Positions 1-6,704 of a DNA stretch of 6,937 nt are shown piece by piece; within the stretch, counting starts at the first letter, position 1; the number at the start of each line of letters is the position of its first letter. This DNA is from J088 sp003695505 [NCBI: Candidatus Dadabacteria bacterium] (GTDB taxonomy: Bacteria > J088): assembly GCA_003695505.1 (NCBI GenBank), contig RFIY01000229.1:1-6937 (forward strand). The letters run 5' to 3'. Under the pieces are notes generated by a model. That model had not been told where the DNA came from and ran no database searches. It saw nothing but the letters and a program-made list of their open reading frames with translations. A program made the position numbers and the translations under genes.

Positions 1-2
1 CG

Positions 3-437
3 CTGACGGGCGCGAGCAGCGCGGCGATCACGCGTGCCGCGCCATACAGCGTGACGGCGACGATCATCGATGACGAAGCCGACCAGGCGACGGACAACGC
101 CGTGACCGCAGTGGCAGCCACGACGACGGTTGCCGAGAATCCACCCGGCGTCGCCGCATTCGATATCTGGCTCTCCCGTGCCAACCTGACCGGCAACCCC
201 ATCACGGTCAACTTCTCGATCGCCGGCACGGCCACGGCGGGCAGCGACTTCATCGCTGCACCAACCGCGGCAACGATTGCCGCCGGGCAGCAGAGCGTTC
301 GCGTCACGATGGCGATCCTCGATGACACAGATCTCGATCCCGGCGAAACGGTCGGCCTGACGCTGACCTCTGCAGGGCACCCGGCGGTTTCCGTTGGTGT
401 CCCGGCGAGTGCGCTGGCGACGATCAATGATGACGAA
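3..437 (+). other. Calx-beta domains (one partial, one complete)
   Basis: The end of one Calx-beta domain (3-77, closing with TATIIDDE) is followed by a complete one (93-437, closing with ATINDDE). The complete copy shows the family hallmarks: the GTATAGSDF turn at 225-251, the DDTDLDPGE segment with the following alternating hydrophobic strand (about 330-370), and the terminal IxDDE. Calx-beta modules are calcium-binding beta-sandwiches known from Na/Ca exchangers and integrin beta-4, and they are common in large bacterial adhesins. More copies may lie upstream of the window. Confidence 0.85.
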
Positions 438-3400
438 GTTGCAAATGACGCGCCAGTATTGCTTTCGTATGCGTTGCTGCCGACGGCGATCGCAGAGGGC
501 ACCAGCGTCAGCTTCGCGGTCGCGGTGACCGCGAATGACGATTTCACGGATCCGATTACCTATACGATCGACTGTCTGGGCGACGGCTTCGTGACCGCGG
601 ATGACGTGATCGTGCAAGGTCCGCTGACCGGCACGACCGCGACGTGCAGCGGCCTGAGCCTGAATCAGGGCAGCGTCACCGTACGTCTGCAGGTGGACGA
701 TGGCTTCCTGACCTCGGCCGTCAGCACCGCAACACTGATTGTCCAGAATGTCGCGCCGAGCGTGACCCTTTCCGGACCGGCGACGGCAAACGAGGGCAGC
801 GGCAGCGTAACCCTGGTCGCGAGCGCAACGGATCCGTTCGATACGGGCCTGACCTATCGTTACGATTGCGACGGCAATGGCACCTACGAGACGGCAGGTA
901 CCACCGTGGTGACCTGTGCCTACGGGCCGGTGAACCAGGGGCCGTACAGCTTCGCGGTTCAGGTCAGTGATGATGTCGACGCCACCACCGCCGTTGCGAC
1001 CGTGATGCTGCAAAACGTGGCGCCGGTGCTCAGCGCGATCTATGCGACGCCGCAGACCGTATTCGAGTCGGCGACCGGCGCGACGTTCGCCGTGACGTTT
1101 GTTGCGACGGACCGGTTCGATACCTCGGTGACTTTGAACGTCGACTGCGATGGAAACGGCGCAGACGATCTCGTGACCACGACGACGATCTCGGGTGGGT
1201 CGGGCATCTGTACGATTACCGGAGATCAGCGGGATGTGGTTGTGATCGCCTGGCTTCAGGATGATGCAGCATCGTCCGCGACCGCGTGGACGACGCTGCG
1301 GGTGGACAACCGCAATCCGGTGATCACGTCGGTGACGGCGCCGACACCGGTCGCCGAATCGCGCGGCGGGCTGATTCAGGTGCAGATCAACGCGACCGAT
1401 CCGGTCGACGCGGCCGATCTGCAATACAGCTTCGATTGCGATGGCGATCTGACGTACGAGATCGGGCCACAGAGTACGCCATCGTACCTCTGCCCGTACA
1501 ACTGGAATGGTCCCTCGACGCAGACGATCCGAATCTATGTCGGCGACCAGGACGGCGGCTTTGCGGTCACGAGTGCGTTGATCCAGGTGCGGAACATCCT
1601 GCCGGTTGCGCCGTCGCTCAGCTTCCCGCTCAATGGCGCGTTCGTGTCGACGACGCAACCGACCCTTATCGCCAACAACGCAACCGATCCGGTCGATACC
1701 GGCCTGATCTATGAGTTCGCGCTTTACCGGAATGCTGCGCTGACCGACGTCGTCACCGATGTGACGCGGAGCCAGACGTCTCCGGACGTGACGACCTGGC
1801 AGGTCACGGAAATTGCGCTGACCGAAGGCGAAACGTACTGGTGGCGCGCACGGGCGACGGACGATACAGGATACGGCCCGTGGAGCCGCGCGTCGTCGTT
1901 TGTCGTTCGCAGTGTGACCGGACCGCCGAGCATCCCGCAGCCGTTGCTGCCGCTGGACGGCGCGGTGCTGACCGACGATACGCCACTGCTGATGATTCGC
2001 AATAGCGTCGATCCGGATGGCGACAACGTGTTCTACACCTGGCAACTCTGCGGCGACGTATCGTGCGGAACGATCCTTGCCGACGCGGCACGGCAGCCGG
2101 AAGGTGTGCCGGCGACGACCTGGCAGGTGCCGCGCACGCTGGCCGATGGGCAATATTTCTGGCGCGTCACGGCCGTCGACGAAACGGGACTGGGATCGAG
2201 CGACTGGAGCACCGTTGCGAGCTTCCGCGTCGATACGAGCGGCAGTGCGAACACGCCTCCGCCGGTTCCGGCGATCACGAGCCCTGCGGATGGCACCTCG
2301 GTGGCCTCCGGTACGGTTGCCGTGCTGGCGTCCAGCGTCGTCGATCCCGATGGCGATGCGGTCCGCTACGACTTCGAACTCGATGTCACGTCGACGTTCA
2401 ACAGTACGTCGCTGACGACCTTCACGGCCAGCGTCCCGGTTGCGAGCTTTGCCGGCGTCAGCGAGAACACCTGGTACTGGGTGCGCGTACGCAGCAGTGA
2501 CCCGGCCGGCAGCGGTTCGAGCCTTGGATTCAGCGCCGTCGTGCGCTTCCAGGTCAACGCCGTTACCGAACCACCATCGGCGCCACGCCTGGTTGCGCCT
2601 GTTTCGGATGCGACGGTATCGCAGCAGCCGATTTTGATCTGTGCTGGTGCCTCCGATCCAGAGGGTGGGGCGCTGGTGTACGACTTCGCCGTCTACACGG
2701 CCGCCGATCGTACCGGTGCGATCTACACTTCCGGTGATGTCGCCGAGTTCGGCGGTGGGGCGGACCACCTGGTCGCATCGGCCCTGCCAACCGGCAGCCC
2801 GCTCTGGTGGGACTGCGGCGTGCGGGACAACGAGGGATACCGCGTCCGCAGTACGGAGGTCTGGCGACTGAATGTCGACAGCACGGCCAATGGCGCACCC
2901 TCGGCGCCGCAACCCGTCACACCGGCACACGAACTGGAGACCATGGCAACGAGCATCACGCTGGTCGTGCGCAACGCGGTCGACGACGGCCCCGCGCCGC
3001 TGTCGTACTGGTTCGAGCTGGCGCCGAATGCGCAGTTCAGCAGTGCCTGGCGTTCGTCCGCGGTCGCCGAAGGCAGTGGCTTCACACGTATTTCGATGCC
3101 ATTCGCGCTGACGGCGGGAACGACCTGGTACTGGCGGGCGCGTGCCAGCGATGCGGCCAGCCCGGCGATCTATGGGCCATGGAGTTCCACGTTCGCGTTC
3201 ACGATCACCAGCCCGACGGCGAAGCCTGACAAGGACGGCGACGGCGTGCCGGACGACGTGGAATGCCCGTGGGGTATTTCCGTCTGCGACGATACCGACG
3301 ATGACGGCATCCCCGATTATGAAGATCCGGATGCGGACAATGACGGGACGCCGGATGGCAGCGAATGTCCGAATCCGGCCATGTGCCTCGACACGGATGC

Positions 3401-4595
3401 CGACGGCATCTACGATTTCCGCGAGCCGGATGATGTCGATACCGACCGCGATGGCATCGTCAACGAGCTCGACCCGGACGACGATGGCGATGGTATCGCG
3501 ACCAGCAGCGAGTGCCCAACCGGGGTCATGTGTGCGGACCGTGATGGTGATGGCATTCCGGACTTCATCGAGCCCGACAGCGACATCGACTTCGACGGCA
3601 GTGACCAGCCAGATGACCTGGACAGTGACGCGGATGGCCAGCCAGATGCGGTGGAGTGCCCGGTTGCGTTGCGGTGCGCAGACGCGGACAGCGACGGTAT
3701 CCCCGACTATCTCGAACCGGACAATCGTGACACCGACCGTGACGGCATTTTCGACGACCGCGACAATGACAGCGACAACGACGGCATCGCGGACGGAACG
3801 GAATGCGGCACGCCCGGATTCTGCAGCGACAGTGATGGTGACACGATCGGCGATGAGCGAGAGCCGTCGAACAGCGACACCGACCAGGATGGCGTCGCCG
3901 ATTCGTCAGATCCGGACAGCGACGGCGACGGGCTGACCGATCAGAGCGAATGCGGCGGTATCATCTGCGCGGATCAGGACGGTGATGGCATCTACGACTA
4001 TCTGGAACGCAACGATGCGGATACGGATGGCGATGGCCTGTCGAACCCGGTTGATCCAGATGACGATGGCGATGGTAGCGGTAGCCAACTGGAATGTCCA
4101 CTCCCGTTTGCGTGCCCCGATGGCGATGGCGACGGCCTGCCGGATTATCTGGAGTCGGACACCGCGGACAATGACGGCGATGGCATTCCGAACAGCGAGG
4201 ATGGCAACGACGACCTGCCCGAGAATCCGCAACCCAATCCGCAGGACGATGGCGGTACGGACAGCGACGGCGATGGCCTCCCGGATGCCGTGGAGTGCGA
4301 GACCTGGCCCGACAACTGCGTCGACACCGACGGCGATGGTACGCCCGATTATCTCGATCTCGACAGCGATAATGACGGCCTGACCGATGCCGAGGAAGGC
4401 CTCGATGATTCGGACGGTGACGGCATACCGGCGTTCCGCGACCCGTGGGGCGAGGATGGTAACGTAAAGGTCTACGGCGGCGGCGGTTTCTTTGCCTGTA
4501 GCGCCACGACGCGCGGCGCAGCGGACGTGAGCCCGCTGCTACTGCTCCTGCTGCCATGGTTGTTCCGGCAACGCCGGCGTCGACGGGAAAGCTGA
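3..4595 (+). CDS. Giant modular surface protein, 5'-truncated by window edge (Calx-beta / PKD-Ig / Fn3 / TSP3 repeats / C-terminal sorting tail)
   Basis: This is the C-terminal 1,530 codons of a longer gene. The frame is open to the left edge, and the residues before the first in-frame GTG (position 51) already read as the end of a Calx-beta domain, so the true start and signal peptide lie upstream. Domains in order: Calx-beta tail (3-77), Calx-beta (93-437), four PKD/Ig-like domains (438-1598), five Fn3-like domains (1599-3221), acidic TSP3-like calcium-binding repeats (3225-4445) and a Cys-containing tripartite C-terminal signal (4473-4592). I count 29 cysteines: 28 fall into within-domain pairs and the last is the lone Cys of the tail. 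The likely role, inferred from architecture, is a surface-anchored adhesin, receptor or stalk; no enzymatic domain is seen. The gene ends six bases before the OmpA-family gene and is probably co-transcribed with it. RTX nonapeptides, typical of type I-secreted adhesins, are absent. The ligand and exact function are unknown. Confidence 0.93.
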   Translation: MTGASSAAITRAAPYSVTATIIDDEADQATDNAVTAVAATTTVAENPPGVAAFDIWLSRANLTGNPITVNFSIAGTATAGSDFIAAPTAATIAAGQQSVRVTMAILDDTDLDPGETVGLTLTSAGHPAVSVGVPASALATINDDEVANDAPVLLSYALLPTAIAEGTSVSFAVAVTANDDFTDPITYTIDCLGDGFVTADDVIVQGPLTGTTATCSGLSLNQGSVTVRLQVDDGFLTSAVSTATLIVQNVAPSVTLSGPATANEGSGSVTLVASATDPFDTGLTYRYDCDGNGTYETAGTTVVTCAYGPVNQGPYSFAVQVSDDVDATTAVATVMLQNVAPVLSAIYATPQTVFESATGATFAVTFVATDRFDTSVTLNVDCDGNGADDLVTTTTISGGSGICTITGDQRDVVVIAWLQDDAASSATAWTTLRVDNRNPVITSVTAPTPVAESRGGLIQVQINATDPVDAADLQYSFDCDGDLTYEIGPQSTPSYLCPYNWNGPSTQTIRIYVGDQDGGFAVTSALIQVRNILPVAPSLSFPLNGAFVSTTQPTLIANNATDPVDTGLIYEFALYRNAALTDVVTDVTRSQTSPDVTTWQVTEIALTEGETYWWRARATDDTGYGPWSRASSFVVRSVTGPPSIPQPLLPLDGAVLTDDTPLLMIRNSVDPDGDNVFYTWQLCGDVSCGTILADAARQPEGVPATTWQVPRTLADGQYFWRVTAVDETGLGSSDWSTVASFRVDTSGSANTPPPVPAITSPADGTSVASGTVAVLASSVVDPDGDAVRYDFELDVTSTFNSTSLTTFTASVPVASFAGVSENTWYWVRVRSSDPAGSGSSLGFSAVVRFQVNAVTEPPSAPRLVAPVSDATVSQQPILICAGASDPEGGALVYDFAVYTAADRTGAIYTSGDVAEFGGGADHLVASALPTGSPLWWDCGVRDNEGYRVRSTEVWRLNVDSTANGAPSAPQPVTPAHELETMATSITLVVRNAVDDGPAPLSYWFELAPNAQFSSAWRSSAVAEGSGFTRISMPFALTAGTTWYWRARASDAASPAIYGPWSSTFAFTITSPTAKPDKDGDGVPDDVECPWGISVCDDTDDDGIPDYEDPDADNDGTPDGSECPNPAMCLDTDADGIYDFREPDDVDTDRDGIVNELDPDDDGDGIATSSECPTGVMCADRDGDGIPDFIEPDSDIDFDGSDQPDDLDSDADGQPDAVECPVALRCADADSDGIPDYLEPDNRDTDRDGIFDDRDNDSDNDGIADGTECGTPGFCSDSDGDTIGDEREPSNSDTDQDGVADSSDPDSDGDGLTDQSECGGIICADQDGDGIYDYLERNDADTDGDGLSNPVDPDDDGDGSGSQLECPLPFACPDGDGDGLPDYLESDTADNDGDGIPNSEDGNDDLPENPQPNPQDDGGTDSDGDGLPDAVECETWPDNCVDTDGDGTPDYLDLDSDNDGLTDAEEGLDDSDGDGIPAFRDPWGEDGNVKVYGGGGFFACSATTRGAADVSPLLLLLLPWLFRQRRRRRES
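438..1598 (+). other. Four PKD/Ig-like repeats, each with a Cys pair
   Basis: Four domains of about 89-105 residues are seen at roughly 438-752, 753-1019, 1020-1313 and 1314-1598. Three of the four open with [AN]-P-V/S; the first opens with a similar APVLLS a little later. Each has a central D-C-x-G-[DN]-like turn; three of the four read DCDGNG or DCDGD. This corresponds to the DFDGDG-type turn of PKD domains with Cys in place of the aromatic residue. A second Cys follows at 24, 16, 21 and 18 residues respectively (codons 573/645, 867/915, 1146/1209, 1437/1491). A [VL]QV-x-D-D-like strand and a closing QNV or RNI follow. A disulfide within each domain is inferred from the pairing. Such domains usually serve as rigid spacers or binding modules outside the cell. 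Confidence 0.7.
1599..3221 (+). other. Five fibronectin type III-like repeats
   Basis: Five units of about 105-110 residues lie at roughly 1599-1919, 1923-2249, 2253-2570, 2571-2891 and 2892-3221. Each begins with a Pro-rich linker (for example PPSIPQP, PPPVPAI, PPSAPRL, GAPSAPQ), then a P-x-x-x-x strand, a DP-[VDE]-[DG]-x-hydrophobic-x-Y strand and a Trp/Tyr-rich strand such as TYWWRARATD, YFWRVTAVD, WYWVRVRSSD, LWWDCGVRD or WYWRARASD. The last is the typical bacterial Fn3-like Y-x-W-R-[VA]-x-[AS]-x-D signature. Units two and four carry an extra Cys pair each (codons 2049/2064 and 2640/2814). The domains suggest an extended rod. Confidence 0.75.
3225..4445 (+). repeat. Asp-rich thrombospondin type 3-like calcium-binding super-repeats (8 units)
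   Basis: About 407 residues are dominated by D-x-D-x-D-G loops (DGDGIPDY, DTDRDGI, DPDDDGDG and the like), the calcium-binding pattern of thrombospondin type 3 repeats. A higher-order unit is visible: [E]-C-x(4-6)-C-x-D-x-D-x-D-G-I-x-D-[YF]-x-E-x-[DN], then D-[TR]-D-x-D-G-[IV], then a D-rich loop. The first Cys codons of the eight units are at 3264, 3366, 3513, 3657, 3804, 3951, 4095 and 4296, giving spacings of 34, 49, 48, 49, 49, 48 and 67 residues. At DNA level, tracts such as gatggcgatgg recur, but the repeats have diverged and are not near-identical. The likely role is a calcium-stiffened stalk next to the membrane anchor. Confidence 0.9.
4473..4592 (+). other. C-terminal Cys-containing tripartite sorting signal (MYXO-CTERM / JDVT-CTERM type)
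   Basis: The protein ends with a Gly run and Cys (GGGGFFACS; Cys codon 4497), a short spacer with an Asp (ATTRGAAD), a Leu-rich hydrophobic stretch (VSPLLLLLLPWLF, 4527-4565) and an Arg cluster (RQRRRRR, 4566-4586) just before the stop. This order of motif, membrane segment and basic end is that of protein-sorting tails processed by dedicated intramembrane proteases. The Cys-containing classes MYXO-CTERM (myxosortase) and JDVT-CTERM fit best: the Gly-run-Cys and downstream Asp suggest the JDVT type, while the poly-Leu and Arg end fit both. The rhombosortase-linked GlyGly-CTERM type is less likely because of the Cys. Family knowledge suggests cleavage near the Cys and possibly its lipidation; exact class is uncertain. 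Confidence 0.78.
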
Positions 4596-4601
4596 TTCGT
4601 C

Positions 4602-6650
4602 GTGAAAAAGAATTGTTGGGGCCTGCTCGTTGCAGCCGCCGGTCTGGCTTTCGCCGGAACGGTACACGCGAAATCGACCGATTTCGAGCTGTTCGATCCG
4701 CCGGGCGCGCCCGAAGCGAGCCTGATGACCGAGCGCGCGCGCACGATCCCGTCGTTTTTCACGGTTGGCGCCTACAACCAGTTTGAGCAGAACCCGGGCA
4801 CGTTTGCGCGTAACGGCCAGTTCGACAGCGATCTTGTCCTCTATCGCTGGCAGATGCGGGTGGTGGGAACGATTCGTCCGTTGCCATTTTTGCAGGCGGG
4901 CGTCGATGTCCCGTTCACGCTGCTGACCGACCTGCAGCGCAACCAGGGAATTCGCGAGGGCGCGCAGGCCGCGATGAACGACATGCTGTTTCGGGCGCGC
5001 ATGCACTTTGGCGACGTCGAGCGGGACTATGGCACATTCGCCTTTGGCGGTGCGGCATCCGTGGCCTTCCCGACAGGCAATGCCGACAAGCTGGCCGGCG
5101 TAGACAAGCGCTTTGCCGAACCATCCGTCCGGATGCTGATCGACTTTTATCGCGGTCCATGGCGGGCGGGGCTGAATCTGGGCATCAAGGAGCGAGAGCG
5201 GACAGAGCTGCCCCAGTATGGCCTGATCCTGGACGACCAGTTTTACATTCGCCTGTCCGCCGCACGGGAACTGGGGATTGGCGGCGACCTGCGCCCGATC
5301 GTGTTTGCAGATTATGCGGTACAAACCAAGCTGTTCGATGGCGACTTCTTCGGCAGTGCCCAGCACAATGCGCACGAACTGTTCGCCGGCGTCGAATTGC
5401 ACAAGCGCCGAATGACGTGGACGCCGGGGCTGGCGATGGGGCTGAGTCGCGCCTTCGGGGTGCCCACCTGGCGGATGGTGCTCGGGATGTTCTTTGGCGC
5501 GGCGCCGGAGCCGATCCGGCCGCATTACCTCGACCTGCTGGTTCAGTCGCCCGAACAGGAGCCGATTGCCGGGGCACTCGTGGTGCTGGATGATGCGACG
5601 GGTGCCGAGCCGGTGACGGCGCGAACAGCCCAAACAGGTCTCGCGCATTTCGATCCGGTCAAACCGCCGGCGGTCGCACGCATCGACCATCCGTACTGGC
5701 TGCCGGCGACCGCTTTTGCGAGCCAGGTGCCGGCAACGGTGACGGTCGCACTGCAGCCGCGCCCTGTGACGGTCGAGGTCCGCACGGTCGAACCGAACGG
5801 CGCTCCCGTGACCGTCGCCATCGTGCGTGCGGCCGACCAGGGCGTGGAGGCCCACGTCGATCAGGATGCGACGGCGCGGTTGAGCGTGGAGCCGGGCGCC
5901 ATCCAGCTCTCCGCTGCTGGCGCCGGATACCAGGCGGCGGCAACCACGGTCAACGTGCGGCCCGGGCAGGCTCAGGTGTTGACGCTTGTCCTCAGGCCAG
6001 TGCCGAAAGCGCCGCCAAAAGTGAGCGTGGAGATCGTCGATGAACGCACCGGCGAGCCGGTGCCCGCCGGGCAGGTGCGGGTGTTTGGTGCAGGTGATCA
6101 GTTGCTCGATGTTCAGCCGTTCCGGGACGGTGCCTGGTCGGGGCAGTTTCAGGCACCCGGTGCGGTCACATTCGAATTCGTCGCCGCGCGCTACTTTCCC
6201 GCGAAACTGAAGCTTGATCTGCAATGGAATGATGACCTGGCCGTGCGGGTCCAGCTCACATCGAAGGCCAGCCGTCGGATCATGATCACCGAGGAAGACA
6301 TCTTCATTGCGGACAAGGTCTATTTCCGGACGGGGTCGGCAGAGATCGATCAGCGGTCGCACGAGATCCTTGACGAGCTGGCGCAGGCGCTGATTGAAAA
6401 TCCGCAGATTCGCAAGGTTGAGATTGCCGGACACACCGACAGCGTTGGCCGCCACGCCGCGAACGTGCGGCTGTCGCAGGCGCGGGCGGCAGCGGTTCGG
6501 AAGTACCTGATCGACAAGGGCGTGGAGCCCGAGCGGCTTGTCGCGCGCGGTTACGGGCCGGATCGCCCGGTCGATACCAATGATACACCTGAAGGTCGCG
6601 CAAACAACCGTCGCGTCGAATTCGTCATCCAGGAGATTGCACAACCATGA
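4602..6650 (+). CDS. OmpA-family outer-membrane beta-barrel protein with internal Ig-like segments
   Basis: The 682-residue product starts with a GTG (MKKNCWGLL) and a clear Sec signal peptide, residues 1-23, with an AxA-like cut after VHA. The next in-frame Met (42) would lose the signal, so the GTG is preferred despite only a weak gggaaa (4585-4590) upstream. Residues about 50-300 have alternating, aromatic-rich strands ending in turns (FLQAGVDVPF, FAFGGAASVAF, RAGLNLGI, LFAGVELHK), consistent with an outer-membrane beta-barrel. Residues about 307-558 hold two to three beta-sandwich segments of carboxypeptidase-regulatory/Ig type (IAGALVVLDD; GEPVPAGQVRVFG). Residues 560-680 form an OmpA-like domain: VYFRTGSAEI, then GHTDSVG with Asp613, then LSQARA with Arg628, and NNRRVEF near the end. 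Asp613 and Arg628 match in motif and 15-residue spacing the peptidoglycan-contact pair of OmpA homologues. The mature part shows no cysteine. It lies six bases after the giant surface-protein gene, which suggests one operon. Proposed role: an outer-membrane anchor or partner for that protein (inference). Confidence 0.95.
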   Translation: MKKNCWGLLVAAAGLAFAGTVHAKSTDFELFDPPGAPEASLMTERARTIPSFFTVGAYNQFEQNPGTFARNGQFDSDLVLYRWQMRVVGTIRPLPFLQAGVDVPFTLLTDLQRNQGIREGAQAAMNDMLFRARMHFGDVERDYGTFAFGGAASVAFPTGNADKLAGVDKRFAEPSVRMLIDFYRGPWRAGLNLGIKERERTELPQYGLILDDQFYIRLSAARELGIGGDLRPIVFADYAVQTKLFDGDFFGSAQHNAHELFAGVELHKRRMTWTPGLAMGLSRAFGVPTWRMVLGMFFGAAPEPIRPHYLDLLVQSPEQEPIAGALVVLDDATGAEPVTARTAQTGLAHFDPVKPPAVARIDHPYWLPATAFASQVPATVTVALQPRPVTVEVRTVEPNGAPVTVAIVRAADQGVEAHVDQDATARLSVEPGAIQLSAAGAGYQAAATTVNVRPGQAQVLTLVLRPVPKAPPKVSVEIVDERTGEPVPAGQVRVFGAGDQLLDVQPFRDGAWSGQFQAPGAVTFEFVAARYFPAKLKLDLQWNDDLAVRVQLTSKASRRIMITEEDIFIADKVYFRTGSAEIDQRSHEILDELAQALIENPQIRKVEIAGHTDSVGRHAANVRLSQARAAAVRKYLIDKGVEPERLVARGYGPDRPVDTNDTPEGRANNRRVEFVIQEIAQP

Positions 6651-6704
6651 TGCGCCGGCCTGACGCCAGTCGCCGTGTATCCGAAGGATGGATACGATAA
6701 CGCA
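6651..6704 (+). promoter_or_regulatory. 54-bp intergenic region with inverted repeat carrying an SD-like loop
   Basis: A perfect 6-bp inverted repeat, GTATCC (6677-6682) and GGATAC (6690-6695), encloses a 7-base loop, gaaggat. A T-G wobble at 6676/6696 could extend the stem. The loop contains gaagga (6683-6688), the only purine-rich Shine-Dalgarno-like run before the ATG at 6705. Its 16-base spacing is long for an SD. The stem is too short and lacks a T-run, so it is not a rho-independent terminator. It may present or mask the ribosome-binding site, or be chance. No sigma-70-like promoter stands out, so the downstream gene probably reads through from upstream. Confidence 0.35.

Noticed and set aside
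51-53. GTG as start codon of the giant protein
   Set aside because: The frame is open and encodes Calx-beta sequence upstream of it, and no signal peptide follows it.
3142-3936. 264-codon plus-strand frame rich in Met, Thr and Ala
   Set aside because: It is the shifted reading of the gatggcgat-type Asp-Gly codons of the TSP3 region; no RBS and no domain.
3225-4445. RTX adhesin/type I secretion interpretation of the Asp-rich region
   Set aside because: The loops are D-x-D-x-D-G of the TSP3 kind, without GGxGxDxUx nonapeptides, and the C-terminus is a membrane/Arg sorting tail rather than a type I secretion signal.
3225-4445. CRISPR array or recent tandem DNA duplication
   Set aside because: The periodicity is at protein level; DNA copies differ at many positions, and the region is one continuous coding frame.
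3961-4557. 198-codon minus-strand frame rich in Arg, His and Pro
   Set aside because: It is the complement of the Asp-rich repeats (gat/gac and ggc codons), so its composition is explained by the sense repeats.
6676-6696. Rho-independent terminator between genes two and three
   Set aside because: The stem is only 6 bp, not GC-rich enough, and is not followed by a run of T.
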